Origin: Candidatus Aminicenantota bacterium
GTDB lineage: Bacteria; Acidobacteriota; Aminicenantia; Aminicenantales; Aminicenantaceae
Reading direction: 5' to 3'
DNA length: 5,328 bases
Assembly (NCBI GenBank): GCA_030670375.1
Contig: DAOVBT010000176.1
Location: forward strand, 1 to 5,328
Positions 1 to 4,263 of this stretch are shown piece after piece; position 1 is the stretch's first letter, and each line of letters starts with the position of its first letter. Position numbers and translations under genes: made by a program. Under the pieces are notes generated by a model that ran no database searches, was not told where the DNA came from, and saw nothing but the letters and a program-made list of their open reading frames with translations.

Positions 1-431
1 CCTGATTTGTACCACTGGAGTTTGTTCAAGATGATATCTTCTGCACTGGCTAGATACAAATCCTGTCCCTTTTCTTCAGTGACCTGGAATTTTGTTCTGC
101 GGGCCATTTCTTCATGTGAATGATCGTCATCCTTTGAGAGAAAGACATCAATTTTAAACATAGTTGAAAGATGAATGGCTTGAAAGGAAGATTGTTGTCT
201 GACAGCCTCCTTAATTCTATCTTTATCGACATAAAAATCTTTTTGAAGTAACTGAACTAAGGAATCGATGTGATGTTGTCGGATATCTGCAATGAGGTCT
301 ACGTCTGCCGTCGCTCTTGGAATACCGTAAAGGGAACTGGCTAATGAGCCGACGACATAGTAATGAATCCGAAGTTTTTCAAAGACGACCGCGATTGTTC
401 GTGTTATTTGGACTGGCTCAGCAAGTGTCAT
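1..431 (-). CDS. Nucleotidyltransferase-fold protein, partial (C-terminus beyond left edge)
   Basis: The first 143 codons are visible; the gene continues past position 1. The protein shows the minimal nucleotidyltransferase signature: a Gly-Ser turn (VVGSLAS, residues 26-32), a D-x-D pair (TADVDL, D43 and D45) and a likely third acidic residue in KIDVF (D95). Near the cut end it has EDIILNKLQWYKS, the helix with a conserved K-L-x-W found in stand-alone nucleotidyltransferase-like proteins related to AbiEii and MNT. Enzymes of this fold transfer a nucleotide to protein or RNA; the substrate here is unknown. The ATG is chosen because AAGGA (439-443, minus strand) lies 7 nt upstream and the start follows the stop of the 82-residue gene by 1 nt (TGA-A-ATG), so translation is probably coupled. 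By analogy with MNT/HEPN and AbiE it may be the toxin or the modifying partner of a two-gene module; this role is inferred. Fold confidence is high, function low. Confidence 0.85.
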   Translation of the reverse strand, partial: MTLAEPVQITRTIAVVFEKLRIHYYVVGSLASSLYGIPRATADVDLIADIRQHHIDSLVQLLQKDFYVDKDRIKEAVRQQSSFQAIHLSTMFKIDVFLSKDDDHSHEEMARRTKFQVTEEKGQDLYLASAEDIILNKLQWYKS

Positions 432-432
432 T

Positions 433-681
433 TCAATATCCTTCTTTTTGAGGATCCCAATTAAAGACACGGATCATTGTTTCTCTATCCAACCAGAGAG
501 AGGCCAAACGAAGTTTTTTTTCTTGCTCCGGGATATCACCGTATTGTTTTCGTATCCTGGACAGGGCGAGCTGCTGTATTGCCTTATTGAGTTCACTTAC
601 CCTTTTCATCTTTTCCCATGGGGGCATTTTGCGATATCCTTCGACTAAAATCTCTTGGATGTGTGATGGCATGTCATACAT
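433..681 (-). CDS. 82-residue conserved protein of unknown function, paired with nucleotidyltransferase
   Basis: A small, charged, apparently all-helical soluble protein with no signal peptide or membrane segment. Its features are HIQEILVEGYRKMPPWEKM near the N-terminus, a middle helix (LNKAIQQLALSRIRKQYG), and EKKLRLASLWLDRETMIRVFNWDP at the C-terminus. From memory, similar proteins (EGYRxM, then LRLAxLxLDRExMxRVFGWDP) recur directly upstream of nucleotidyltransferase-like genes in many bacterial phyla, but I know of no characterised member. It ends 1 nt before the nucleotidyltransferase ATG, so the two form one operon. The ATG at 679-681 is used; M4 (670-672) is an alternative. No strong Shine-Dalgarno precedes either. 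By position it would be the antitoxin or adaptor of the pair, but it has no recognisable DNA-binding motif, so that role is speculative. Confidence 0.8.
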   Translation of the reverse strand: MYDMPSHIQEILVEGYRKMPPWEKMKRVSELNKAIQQLALSRIRKQYGDIPEQEKKLRLASLWLDRETMIRVFNWDPQKEGY

Positions 682-708
682 TTGGGATAGCTGCGCTTGC
701 TGTCTCTA

Positions 709-736
709 TTTATACATTATTTTCAATCAAGACAAA
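709..736 (-). promoter_or_regulatory. Possible promoter of the 82-residue/nucleotidyltransferase operon
   Basis: On the minus strand TATAAA (714-709) lies 27 nt before the ATG at 681, with a weak -35-like TTGTCT (735-730) 15 nt further up. The -10 is good and the -35 is poor, with a short spacer. The match overlaps one arm of a 9-bp inverted repeat (729-737 / 764-772), which could be an operator. Weak call. Confidence 0.3.
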
Positions 737-772
737 AGTCGGTTTTTTCCTTTTTTTCCTTGATTTTGTCTT
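729..772. repeat. 9-bp inverted repeat flanking a polypyrimidine tract
   Basis: AAGACAAAA (729-737) is matched by TTTTGTCTT (764-772), with a 26-nt pyrimidine-rich interior containing T6 and T7 runs. It sits between the stop of the decayed PIN gene (780) and the start of the 82-residue gene (681), both on the minus strand. It may be an operator or a weak terminator for the upstream module. The AT-rich arms could also be chance. Confidence 0.3.
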
Positions 773-779
773 TTATGAA

Positions 780-1031
780 TTAGATAGCTTGGCGGCCCCA
801 ATCTTCCCAATCTCCCAAGTTGAAATCAAAGCCTTTGTAGTCTCTGGTTCCTGCTGCAGCATCCATCGTATGTATCGGGTTCAGAGGAAGCGCATCAACG
901 ATTCTCGCTTTGATAGTCAAAAACTCCAGAATAGGTCCCATGTCGACGCCCGGATACTTTTTTGCCAACTCTTCTCCAACTCTCCGATATTCATCCAGGA
1001 TTTCGGGCGAAATGACCAGTTCAATCCTCAT
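780..1031 (-). pseudogene. Decayed PIN-domain toxin (COG1569-type), lacking both catalytic ends
   Basis: An 83-codon open frame carrying only the middle of a PIN ribonuclease toxin. Residues 3-51 (IELVISPEILDEYRRVGEEL, then KYPGVDMGPI, then KARIVDALPL) match the segment that in intact members follows the first strand. The intact PIN protein in this window (3854-4261) aligns at FELFLSPFILREF, its residue 32 onwards. So about 29 residues are missing here right after the initial MRI, including the D-T-N motif with the first catalytic Asp. After ALPLNPI the expected D-x-D-D and GD-x-x-LL motifs are absent and are replaced by about 30 unrelated residues ending GDWEDWGRQAI. The start keeps the ATGA overlap (1028-1031) with the antitoxin stop. 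With two of three acidic motifs gone it cannot be an active nuclease. It could still be expressed as a small protein, but decay is far more likely. Confidence 0.75.
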
Positions 1032-1250
1032 CTGTGTCCTCTAACTTTGGCAGTAGTTTTGGTGATGTCAGAAAACTTCATCTTGGCTCGCTGGCGAGCA
1101 TTTTGGATGAGATGATCGAAGTCTTTCATGGAAGGTGGAGCAATTGACAATGAAGGAATCCCCGGTTTTGAGGCCGATCCGTTTTCGTACTTCCTCTGGT
1201 ATAATGACCTGCCCTTTGGACGACAATTTTGTAGTAGCCACTTTGCTCAT
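1028..1250 (-). pseudogene. AbrB/SpoVT-type (SpoVT-AbrB swapped-hairpin) antitoxin, frameshifted by internal deletion
   Basis: Residues 1-35 read as a canonical AbrB-like DNA-binding domain: TTKLSSKGQVIIPEEVRKRI followed by GLKTGDSFIV. The frame then runs into unrelated sequence and stops at 1068. In another frame the family's C-terminal tail resumes: IAPPSMKDFDHLIQNARQRA, then DITKTTAKVRGHR, ending at the TGA at 1028-1030. The two parts total about 74 codons; as I recall this antitoxin family has about 85, so roughly 10-12 codons (the strand after GDxFxV) and a non-multiple of three were lost near 1135-1148. The ATG follows a G-rich Shine-Dalgarno (GAGGGGG, 6-7 nt upstream on the minus strand). 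Such antitoxins bind their promoter and neutralise the adjacent PIN toxin. Here the toxin-binding tail is out of frame, consistent with the toxin also being broken. Confidence 0.8.
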
Positions 1251-1391
1251 TTATGCCCCCTCAAAATAATCTTACTGGTAAGAATATTCTGTAATGACCT
1301 AACTAATGCAAGCATAATATTAATAGTTAGCTGTCAAATATTGATAGGAAGAACTTGGCATTCGGTCTAAATGTGGTAACATTAAAAGACC
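1251..1391. promoter_or_regulatory. Divergent intergenic region with clustered dyads
   Basis: The region lies between the AbrB-type gene (minus) and the Phd-type remnant (plus). It contains TCTTAC-TG-GTAAGA (1270-1283), overlapping the perfect palindrome AGAATATTCT (1281-1290); then CTAACTA (1299-1305) paired with TAGTTAG (1324-1330), enclosing ATGC-AA-GCAT and the palindrome TAATATTA (1315-1322). AbrB-family and Phd-family antitoxins both autoregulate by binding palindromes near their starts, so these are candidate operators. The AT-rich composition makes some dyads expected by chance. Confidence 0.4.
1355..1382 (+). promoter_or_regulatory. Putative sigma70-type promoter of the Phd-type remnant
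   Basis: TTGGCA (1355-1360, 5 of 6 to consensus) and TAACAT (1377-1382, 4 of 6) are separated by 16 nt. A TGn extension (TGG) directly precedes the -10. It sits 9 nt before the GGAGGT ribosome binding site of the decayed antitoxin, giving a very short leader, which is common for TA operons. Confidence 0.45.
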
Positions 1392-1589
1392 GGAGGTTGT
1401 GGCATAAATATTTCAGAAGATATAAGGTCTATCACTTACCTTAAATCTAAAGCCGTTGATCTATTGAAACAGATTAACGATACGCACAGACCTGTGATAA
1501 TTTTTACGACACACATCGTTTTGGTCAGCCTCAGATTCGTATTTATCACAAAAAGGGAAAGGGGAAACGAATGCCTCGATACCTGCTGA
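1392..1589 (+). pseudogene. Phd/YefM-type antitoxin remnant with lost start codon
   Basis: A perfect GGAGGT (1392-1397) is followed, 6 nt later, by a frame that begins with ATA (1404-1406) instead of ATG. It reads INISEDIRSITYLKSKAVDL then LKQINDTHRPVII, matching the N-terminal part of Phd/YefM antitoxins (family pattern: ISEDIRPITxLKxxAxxLLxxxxxTxRPVIVTQNGxAxAVL). After HRPVII the expected TQNG-A-AVL segment is missing and unrelated residues run to a TGA at 1587-1589. No ATG, GTG or TTG lies in frame between the upstream in-frame TAA (1383-1385) and the domain. Two lesions are therefore seen: start loss and C-terminal replacement. No RelE/ParE-like toxin follows. ATA starts are very rare, so translation is unlikely but not excluded. 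The family call rests on motif recall and is fairly secure. Confidence 0.65.
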
Positions 1590-1738
1590 AATGTGGATGC
1601 TGTGACGAGAAACTGGAGATACACTATTCAGATGATGGGCTTGAGATCGGCGGAGTGAATGGGGCAATACAAGACTGGCAAGAAATCTTGCTTCCACTTT
1701 TGTTGATTGAGCATAAGGGTGATAAGCTAATCGATTGA
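1571..1738 (+). CDS. 55-residue conserved hypothetical protein with KCGCC motif
   Basis: An ATG with an upstream purine-rich ribosome binding site (GGAAAGGGG, about 7 nt away) opens a 55-codon frame ending in TGA at 1736-1738. The protein begins MPRYLLKCGCCDEKLEIHYS, has DGLEIGGVNGAIQDW in the middle, and ends in a helix-like WQEILLPLLLIEHKG followed by DKLID. C8, C10 and C11 form a compact Cys cluster resembling half of a zinc-binding knuckle; with three cysteines and a nearby His18 a single metal site is conceivable. I recall similar short proteins (YLLKCGCCDE, then EINGVNGSIENWREILLPLL) as unannotated genes in diverse bacteria, with no assigned function. It overlaps the tail of the out-of-frame Phd remnant. 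The length, ribosome binding site and composition argue that it is real and intact. Confidence 0.7.
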   Translation: MPRYLLKCGCCDEKLEIHYSDDGLEIGGVNGAIQDWQEILLPLLLIEHKGDKLID

Positions 1739-1771
1739 AAGAAAGTGACAGCCAAGATAACCGAGCCATAA

Positions 1772-1975
1772 TTGCCGGCAACATTTAGGAGGTTTGAAAA
1801 AGTCCTTCTATTGGTCATCCTGTTCGTTTGGATTGCCGTGTGTCGGACCTCCTTAAATTTAACACGAGATCCTTTTTATGAGTCATTTTTCGAGAAGACA
1901 AGCCTTATTATGACAAACGAAGAAATAAAGATCTACAAGCACATCCCTGATAAGGAATCCAAGGAAGAGTTTATC
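1772..1975 (+). pseudogene. N-terminal fragment of a probable GWxTD-domain exported protein
   Basis: The frame reads a hydrophobic leader (KVLLLVILFVWIAVC, a signal peptide with a weak lipobox-like end), then DPFYESFFEKTSLIMTNEEI followed by KIYKHIPDKESKEEFI. This resembles the opening of GWxTD-domain proteins (LIMTxEExxIFxxLPDxExRxxFI, normally continuing E-x-FW-x-x-RDPD). Exactly where FW-x-x-RDPD should follow, the sequence switches in frame to a membrane protein (PPFPQLLYF). The GWxTD signature itself is therefore not present, and the family call depends on this N-terminal stretch. The start is uncertain: AGGAGG (1787-1792) has no good start after it in this frame. The TTG at 1772 is open in frame but precedes that site and has no ribosome binding site of its own. 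The true start codon may also have been lost. Confidence 0.5.
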
Positions 1976-2619
1976 CCTCCGTTCCCGCAGTTATTGTATT
2001 TTTGTTTGGTGTCGGCCGTTGCGATTTTTGTGAGCGGAATCTTGGCCGGGGCCTTGAAAAGATACGCGGGCTGGAAGACCGGATACACACGGAAAACGCT
2101 TCACTTCCTGATTTTTTTTTACCGCTGTCGGACTCCACATTTGGGGAGGAATGCCGGTTTTTCGAATCCATGGCCCGCGAAAAGGATTATCCTCGTCGAG
2201 GTTATTTTATCGTCGTTCCTTATCTGACCACAGCAGCAGGAGGCTTGGTCTCCAACCTTTTTTTTGGAGGGTGCGCCATCATGGGATATGCCCTGTGTGG
2301 AGCGGCCGACGCCATCGCCGAACCTGTCGGCGTCCGGTTCGGAAAGCACAAATACAAAGTCCCGAGCTTAAGAAAAGTTACCGTGGCAGAAAGATCGCTG
2401 GAGGGAAGCTTTTCCGTTCTCGTTGTCTCGTTGACTCTTTCTTTGTTTTTCTTTGTTTATCTTTACCAGTTTCCAATTGCAAAAGCTGTGATTGCTTCGG
2501 CGGTCTTATCTCTTGTTATAGTTTTTGTCGAAGCCCTTTCTTTCCACGGAGCGGACAATCTCACCATCCAAGTGGCGGCCAGCGGGCTGGCATATCTTTT
2601 TCTGAATATCTGGGCATAA
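1976..2619 (+). pseudogene. Dolichol/polyprenol kinase-like membrane protein (COG0170-type), disrupted
   Basis: Three frame segments together read as a bacterial dolichol-kinase-like protein. Segment 1 (1976-2119): a membrane helix LLYFCLVSAVAIFVSGIL, then GWKTGYTRKTLHFLIFF, with the R-K-x-x-H-F motif of the family. Segment 2, shifted by one base after a run of nine T (2112-2120): TAVGLHIWGGMPV (2121-2159). Segment 3, in another frame from about 2158: FFESMAREKDYPRRGYFIVV, then the signature ADAIAEPVGVRFGKHKYKV (about 2302-2358) and ERSLEGS, further membrane helices, and FHGADNLTIQVAAS near the end. Between GGMPV and FFESMA the family normally has about 25-30 more residues including a membrane helix, so an internal deletion is likely. 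Intact members phosphorylate isoprenoid alcohols with CTP/NTP at the membrane. Here the enzyme cannot be made without restoring frame twice. Its in-frame fusion to the preceding fragment suggests its own N-terminus was also lost. Confidence 0.7.
2112..2120 (+). other. Nine-T homopolymer carrying a +1 shift in the kinase-like gene
   Basis: The family reading IFF-TAVG needs ATT TTT TTT ACC, i.e. eight T; nine are present. The extra base moves translation from a frame ending in YRCRTPH to the family-like TAVGLHIW frame. Possible causes are a sequencing or assembly homopolymer error, a true mutation, or a slippage site; a second lesion about 40 nt downstream argues against programmed slippage. 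Confidence 0.55.
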
Positions 2620-2627
2620 GGATTTTT

Positions 2628-3425
2628 TTATTCGGGATAGAAGATGTTGCCCTCACGCCTGAACGATTGCGGCGAGGCTTCAAAACCACCTCTTTGGCTG
2701 ATCAGACCGAAGAGTTTTTCCGAAGATTCTTTGCTTAAGGTTGTCCTGTCTTCTTTGTCGCCCAGATCTGCAAGCTTCCATTCTTTATAGTCCTTGCAAT
2801 ACCCGCTGTCGTAAGCGAGGAGAAAGGCATTCATGCCGCATATGAAAAGAGACGGCAAGATAGCTTGGACAGAATAAGGACAGAGGAGAAGAATCGATGT
2901 CGGAAATAATCCCTTGTTGATTTGAGGGAGAAGGAGATCTATGGCGATGTCTTTGGCCGATGTCATGATGTAGACACTGCATCCAGATTCCATGCCTTTT
3001 TTGGCGATTCTGTAGATGGCACATCCCTGGCAGACATTTTGCGTTTCCCCTTTTTCGAGATACAGGCAGTCGTGGTTTGCCCGGCCCGAGGGACATGACC
3101 GGGTGTTGTCTTGTGGATCGTATGGTTTGAGGCAGAATCCCAGGCCAAGCATGGGGCTTGTCTTTTGTTGCCTGATTTGATCTTCAAATGTCTCCTCATT
3201 CGGAATAGCCAAAAATTTCTGGTACTGAGGGAAGAGATTTTCCTTCGACTTGATGAAACGGTGATAATCCCTCAACCCTGATGCCGTTTTTAACGGGTGT
3301 TTGAGCATGGCTTTAAGGAAAAAAAGACGGGCATATTTCTTGAAAAAACTCCGATAGGCAAATTCCCAGATGTGGAAATGGAGGAATGATTTTCTGTCGA
3401 GCGTATAGAATAAACGATCTAACAT
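2628..3425 (-). CDS. Cysteine-rich conserved hypothetical protein (possible metal/Fe-S binding, DUF116-like arrangement)
   Basis: An intact gene for a protein of 265 residues from the ATG at 3423-3425, or 268 from a TTG at 3432-3434; neither start has a strong ribosome binding site. Numbering from the TTG, the N-terminal 90 residues are basic and helical without a signal peptide. The core has nine cysteines: C101 (GLGFCLKP), C114 (SCPSGR), C123 (NHDCLYLE), C135 and C138 (CQGC), C152, C185 (LLLCPYS), C199 and C213. The spacing suggests one or two metal or Fe-S sites in a cytoplasmic protein, followed by alternating strand/helix segments (VYIMTSAKDIAIDLLLPQI; TSILLLCPYSVQAILPSLFI). The order CL...CP...C...CxxC...VYIM...LLCP recalls DUF116 proteins, but I cannot confirm homology. 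It is convergent with the kinase-like pseudogene, with 8 nt between the stops, so a functional link to isoprenoid-lipid metabolism is only a guess. No pathway can be assigned. Confidence 0.75.
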   Translation of the reverse strand: MLDRLFYTLDRKSFLHFHIWEFAYRSFFKKYARLFFLKAMLKHPLKTASGLRDYHRFIKSKENLFPQYQKFLAIPNEETFEDQIRQQKTSPMLGLGFCLKPYDPQDNTRSCPSGRANHDCLYLEKGETQNVCQGCAIYRIAKKGMESGCSVYIMTSAKDIAIDLLLPQINKGLFPTSILLLCPYSVQAILPSLFICGMNAFLLAYDSGYCKDYKEWKLADLGDKEDRTTLSKESSEKLFGLISQRGGFEASPQSFRREGNIFYPE

Positions 3426-3441
3426 GGTCAGCAATCCATAC

Positions 3442-3453
3442 TTCTAATTAGAA
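3442..3453. promoter_or_regulatory. Perfect 12-bp palindrome upstream of the cysteine-rich gene
   Basis: TTCTAATTAGAA is a perfect palindrome located 17 nt upstream of the ATG (8 nt before the TTG) of the minus-strand cysteine-rich gene, in an AT-rich leader. Its size and place fit an operator for a dimeric regulator. No regulator gene in the window is an obvious partner. Confidence 0.35.
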
Positions 3454-3554
3454 AAATGAGAGAATATTATTTTACATGAGAAAGATACGGGTTGCGAGTC
3501 GTTATTTGATGTAGATGGTTTTAAAGGACGGGCGACGAGCGTATAGTGCCTCAC

Positions 3555-3581
3555 GGAGCCGGGGCTGTAAGCCTCGGCTCC
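3555..3581. repeat. Strong GC-rich hairpin (11-bp stem, 5-nt loop), possible dispersed palindromic element
   Basis: GGAGCCGGGGC (3555-3565), loop TGTAA, GCCTCGGCTCC (3571-3581) form an 11-bp stem with one G-T wobble. There is no T-run on either side, so it is not a canonical rho-independent terminator. It stands in the 204-nt divergent gap between the cysteine-rich gene and the RHH/PIN operon, 11 nt before the -35 box. It is much more GC-rich than its surroundings, as REP-like or other dispersed palindromes often are. It could also insulate or attenuate read-through into the TA operon. The rest of the gap (about 3454-3554) shows nothing I can identify. Confidence 0.5.
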
Positions 3582-3592
3582 AACTTCATCAA

Positions 3593-3620
3593 TTGACAAG
3601 TGTGAAAGATGTAGTAAAAT
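3593..3620 (+). promoter_or_regulatory. Sigma70-type promoter of the RHH/PIN operon
   Basis: A consensus -35 TTGACA (3593-3598) and a -10 TAAAAT (3615-3620; 5 of 6) are 16 nt apart, 18 nt before the antitoxin ATG. An AGGAGA ribosome binding site (3628-3633) follows, 5 nt from the start. This is the clearest promoter in the window. Confidence 0.65.
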
Positions 3621-3638
3621 GTAATACAGGAGAAGCAG

Positions 3639-3857
3639 ATGAGGACCGTTATTTCCGTTAGTTTTTCAGAAGAGATGGCTGATGAGCTCGAGAAAATAGC
3701 CAGAGCAAAGGGGCGCACGAAAAGCTCCCTTATAAAGGAAGCCTTAAAAACATACTTATGGGAAGAGAAATTCAAAGTCATCAAAAAGAAAATCGCACCA
3801 AAAGCAAAATCAAAGGGACTCGTTACTGACGATGATGTTTTTAGAGCTGTCTCTTGA
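3639..3857 (+). CDS. Ribbon-helix-helix (CopG/Arc-type) antitoxin of the PIN module
   Basis: A 72-residue protein. Residues 2-10 (RTVISVSFS) form the DNA-contacting beta strand, followed by helix EEMADELEKIARAKG and helix TKSSLIKEALKTYL (28-40), the ribbon-helix-helix layout used by MetJ/Arc-fold antitoxins. Residues 41-60 are a Lys-rich linker, and the tail GLVTDDDVFRAVS (60-72) is the acidic C-terminus typically used to wrap the PIN toxin. AGGAGA 5 nt upstream fixes the ATG. The stop overlaps the toxin start by 4 nt (TTGA, 3854-3857), so the pair is co-translated. It probably represses the promoter at 3593-3620 as a dimer, alone or with toxin; this is inferred from the family. Confidence 0.88.
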   Translation: MRTVISVSFSEEMADELEKIARAKGRTKSSLIKEALKTYLWEEKFKVIKKKIAPKAKSKGLVTDDDVFRAVS

Positions 3858-4261
3858 GAGCTGTTTTTGACACGAATGTTCTTGTCGCGTCATTTGCAAC
3901 AGAGGGGCTCTGTTCGAAACTTCTCCACAGAGCTAACCGCAAAAACTTTGAATTGTTCCTCTCTCCTTTTATCCTTCGAGAATTTACAGAGACACTGGAA
4001 AAAAAGATAGGTCTGCCTCATATAGAAATTGAAGGGGCAAAGGAACTTCTCATGGAGGTGTTGAAATCCCTCGATCCAAAAAATTGCGGGATTGAGGTCT
4101 CAGGCGTTTGTAGAGATGAAGATGACAACCAGGTGCTTGCCTGTGCCATTGCGTGCAAGGCCGAGTACATCGTAACCGGAGATAAGGCTCTACTGACTTT
4201 AAAAACTTATAATAAAATCAAAATCGTCTCTCCCCGCGAGTTCGAATTGCTATTTATCTGA
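3854..4261 (+). CDS. PIN-domain ribonuclease toxin (COG1569 / PF13470-like)
   Basis: A 135-residue complete PIN protein with all expected acidic positions: D6 in VFDTNVL, E43 in ILREF, D88/D90/D91 in CRDEDDNQ and D110 in VTGDKALL, ending in VSPREFELLFI as these proteins usually do. These residues coordinate Mg or Mn for RNA cleavage; targets in the wider superfamily include tRNA, rRNA and mRNA, but the target here is unknown. Translation starts at TTG (3854-3856), overlapping the antitoxin stop, with no ATG nearby. A weak start coupled to the antitoxin would keep toxin output low. No deletion or frameshift is seen, in contrast to the broken PIN gene at 780-1031. Subfamily and function as a TA toxin are well supported by motifs and context. 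Confidence 0.9.
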   Translation: MRAVFDTNVLVASFATEGLCSKLLHRANRKNFELFLSPFILREFTETLEKKIGLPHIEIEGAKELLMEVLKSLDPKNCGIEVSGVCRDEDDNQVLACAIACKAEYIVTGDKALLTLKTYNKIKIVSPREFELLFI

Positions 4262-4263
4262 AC

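Noticed and set aside
797..818. Short tandem repeat CCCAATCTT / CCCAATCTC / CCAA
   Set aside because: Two and a half copies of a 9-mer are too short to call a repeat element; it may merely reflect the sequence that replaced the PIN C-terminus.
618..1115. Plus-strand open frame of 165 codons opposite the decayed AbrB/PIN module
   Set aside because: It is antisense to clearly recognisable PIN and AbrB sequence, its residues show no domain pattern, and it has no ribosome binding site.
1461..1784. Minus-strand open frames (1461-1784, 1624-1818, 1436-1624)
   Set aside because: They lie antisense to the KCGCC protein and the Phd remnant, have low-complexity Ser/His-rich translations, and show no family motif.
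2621..2630. T7 run after the kinase-like stop as a terminator
   Set aside because: No GC-rich stem precedes it, so a rho-independent terminator cannot be supported.
2151..2738. Plus-strand open frame of 195 codons, rich in Arg, Ser, Phe and Cys
   Set aside because: Only its first few codons belong to the kinase-like frame; the rest is an out-of-frame shadow of the kinase C-terminus and runs into the convergent gene.
2785..3199. Minus-strand alternative frames inside the cysteine-rich gene
   Set aside because: They are shadow frames of the 265-residue gene with erratic composition and no independent start signal.
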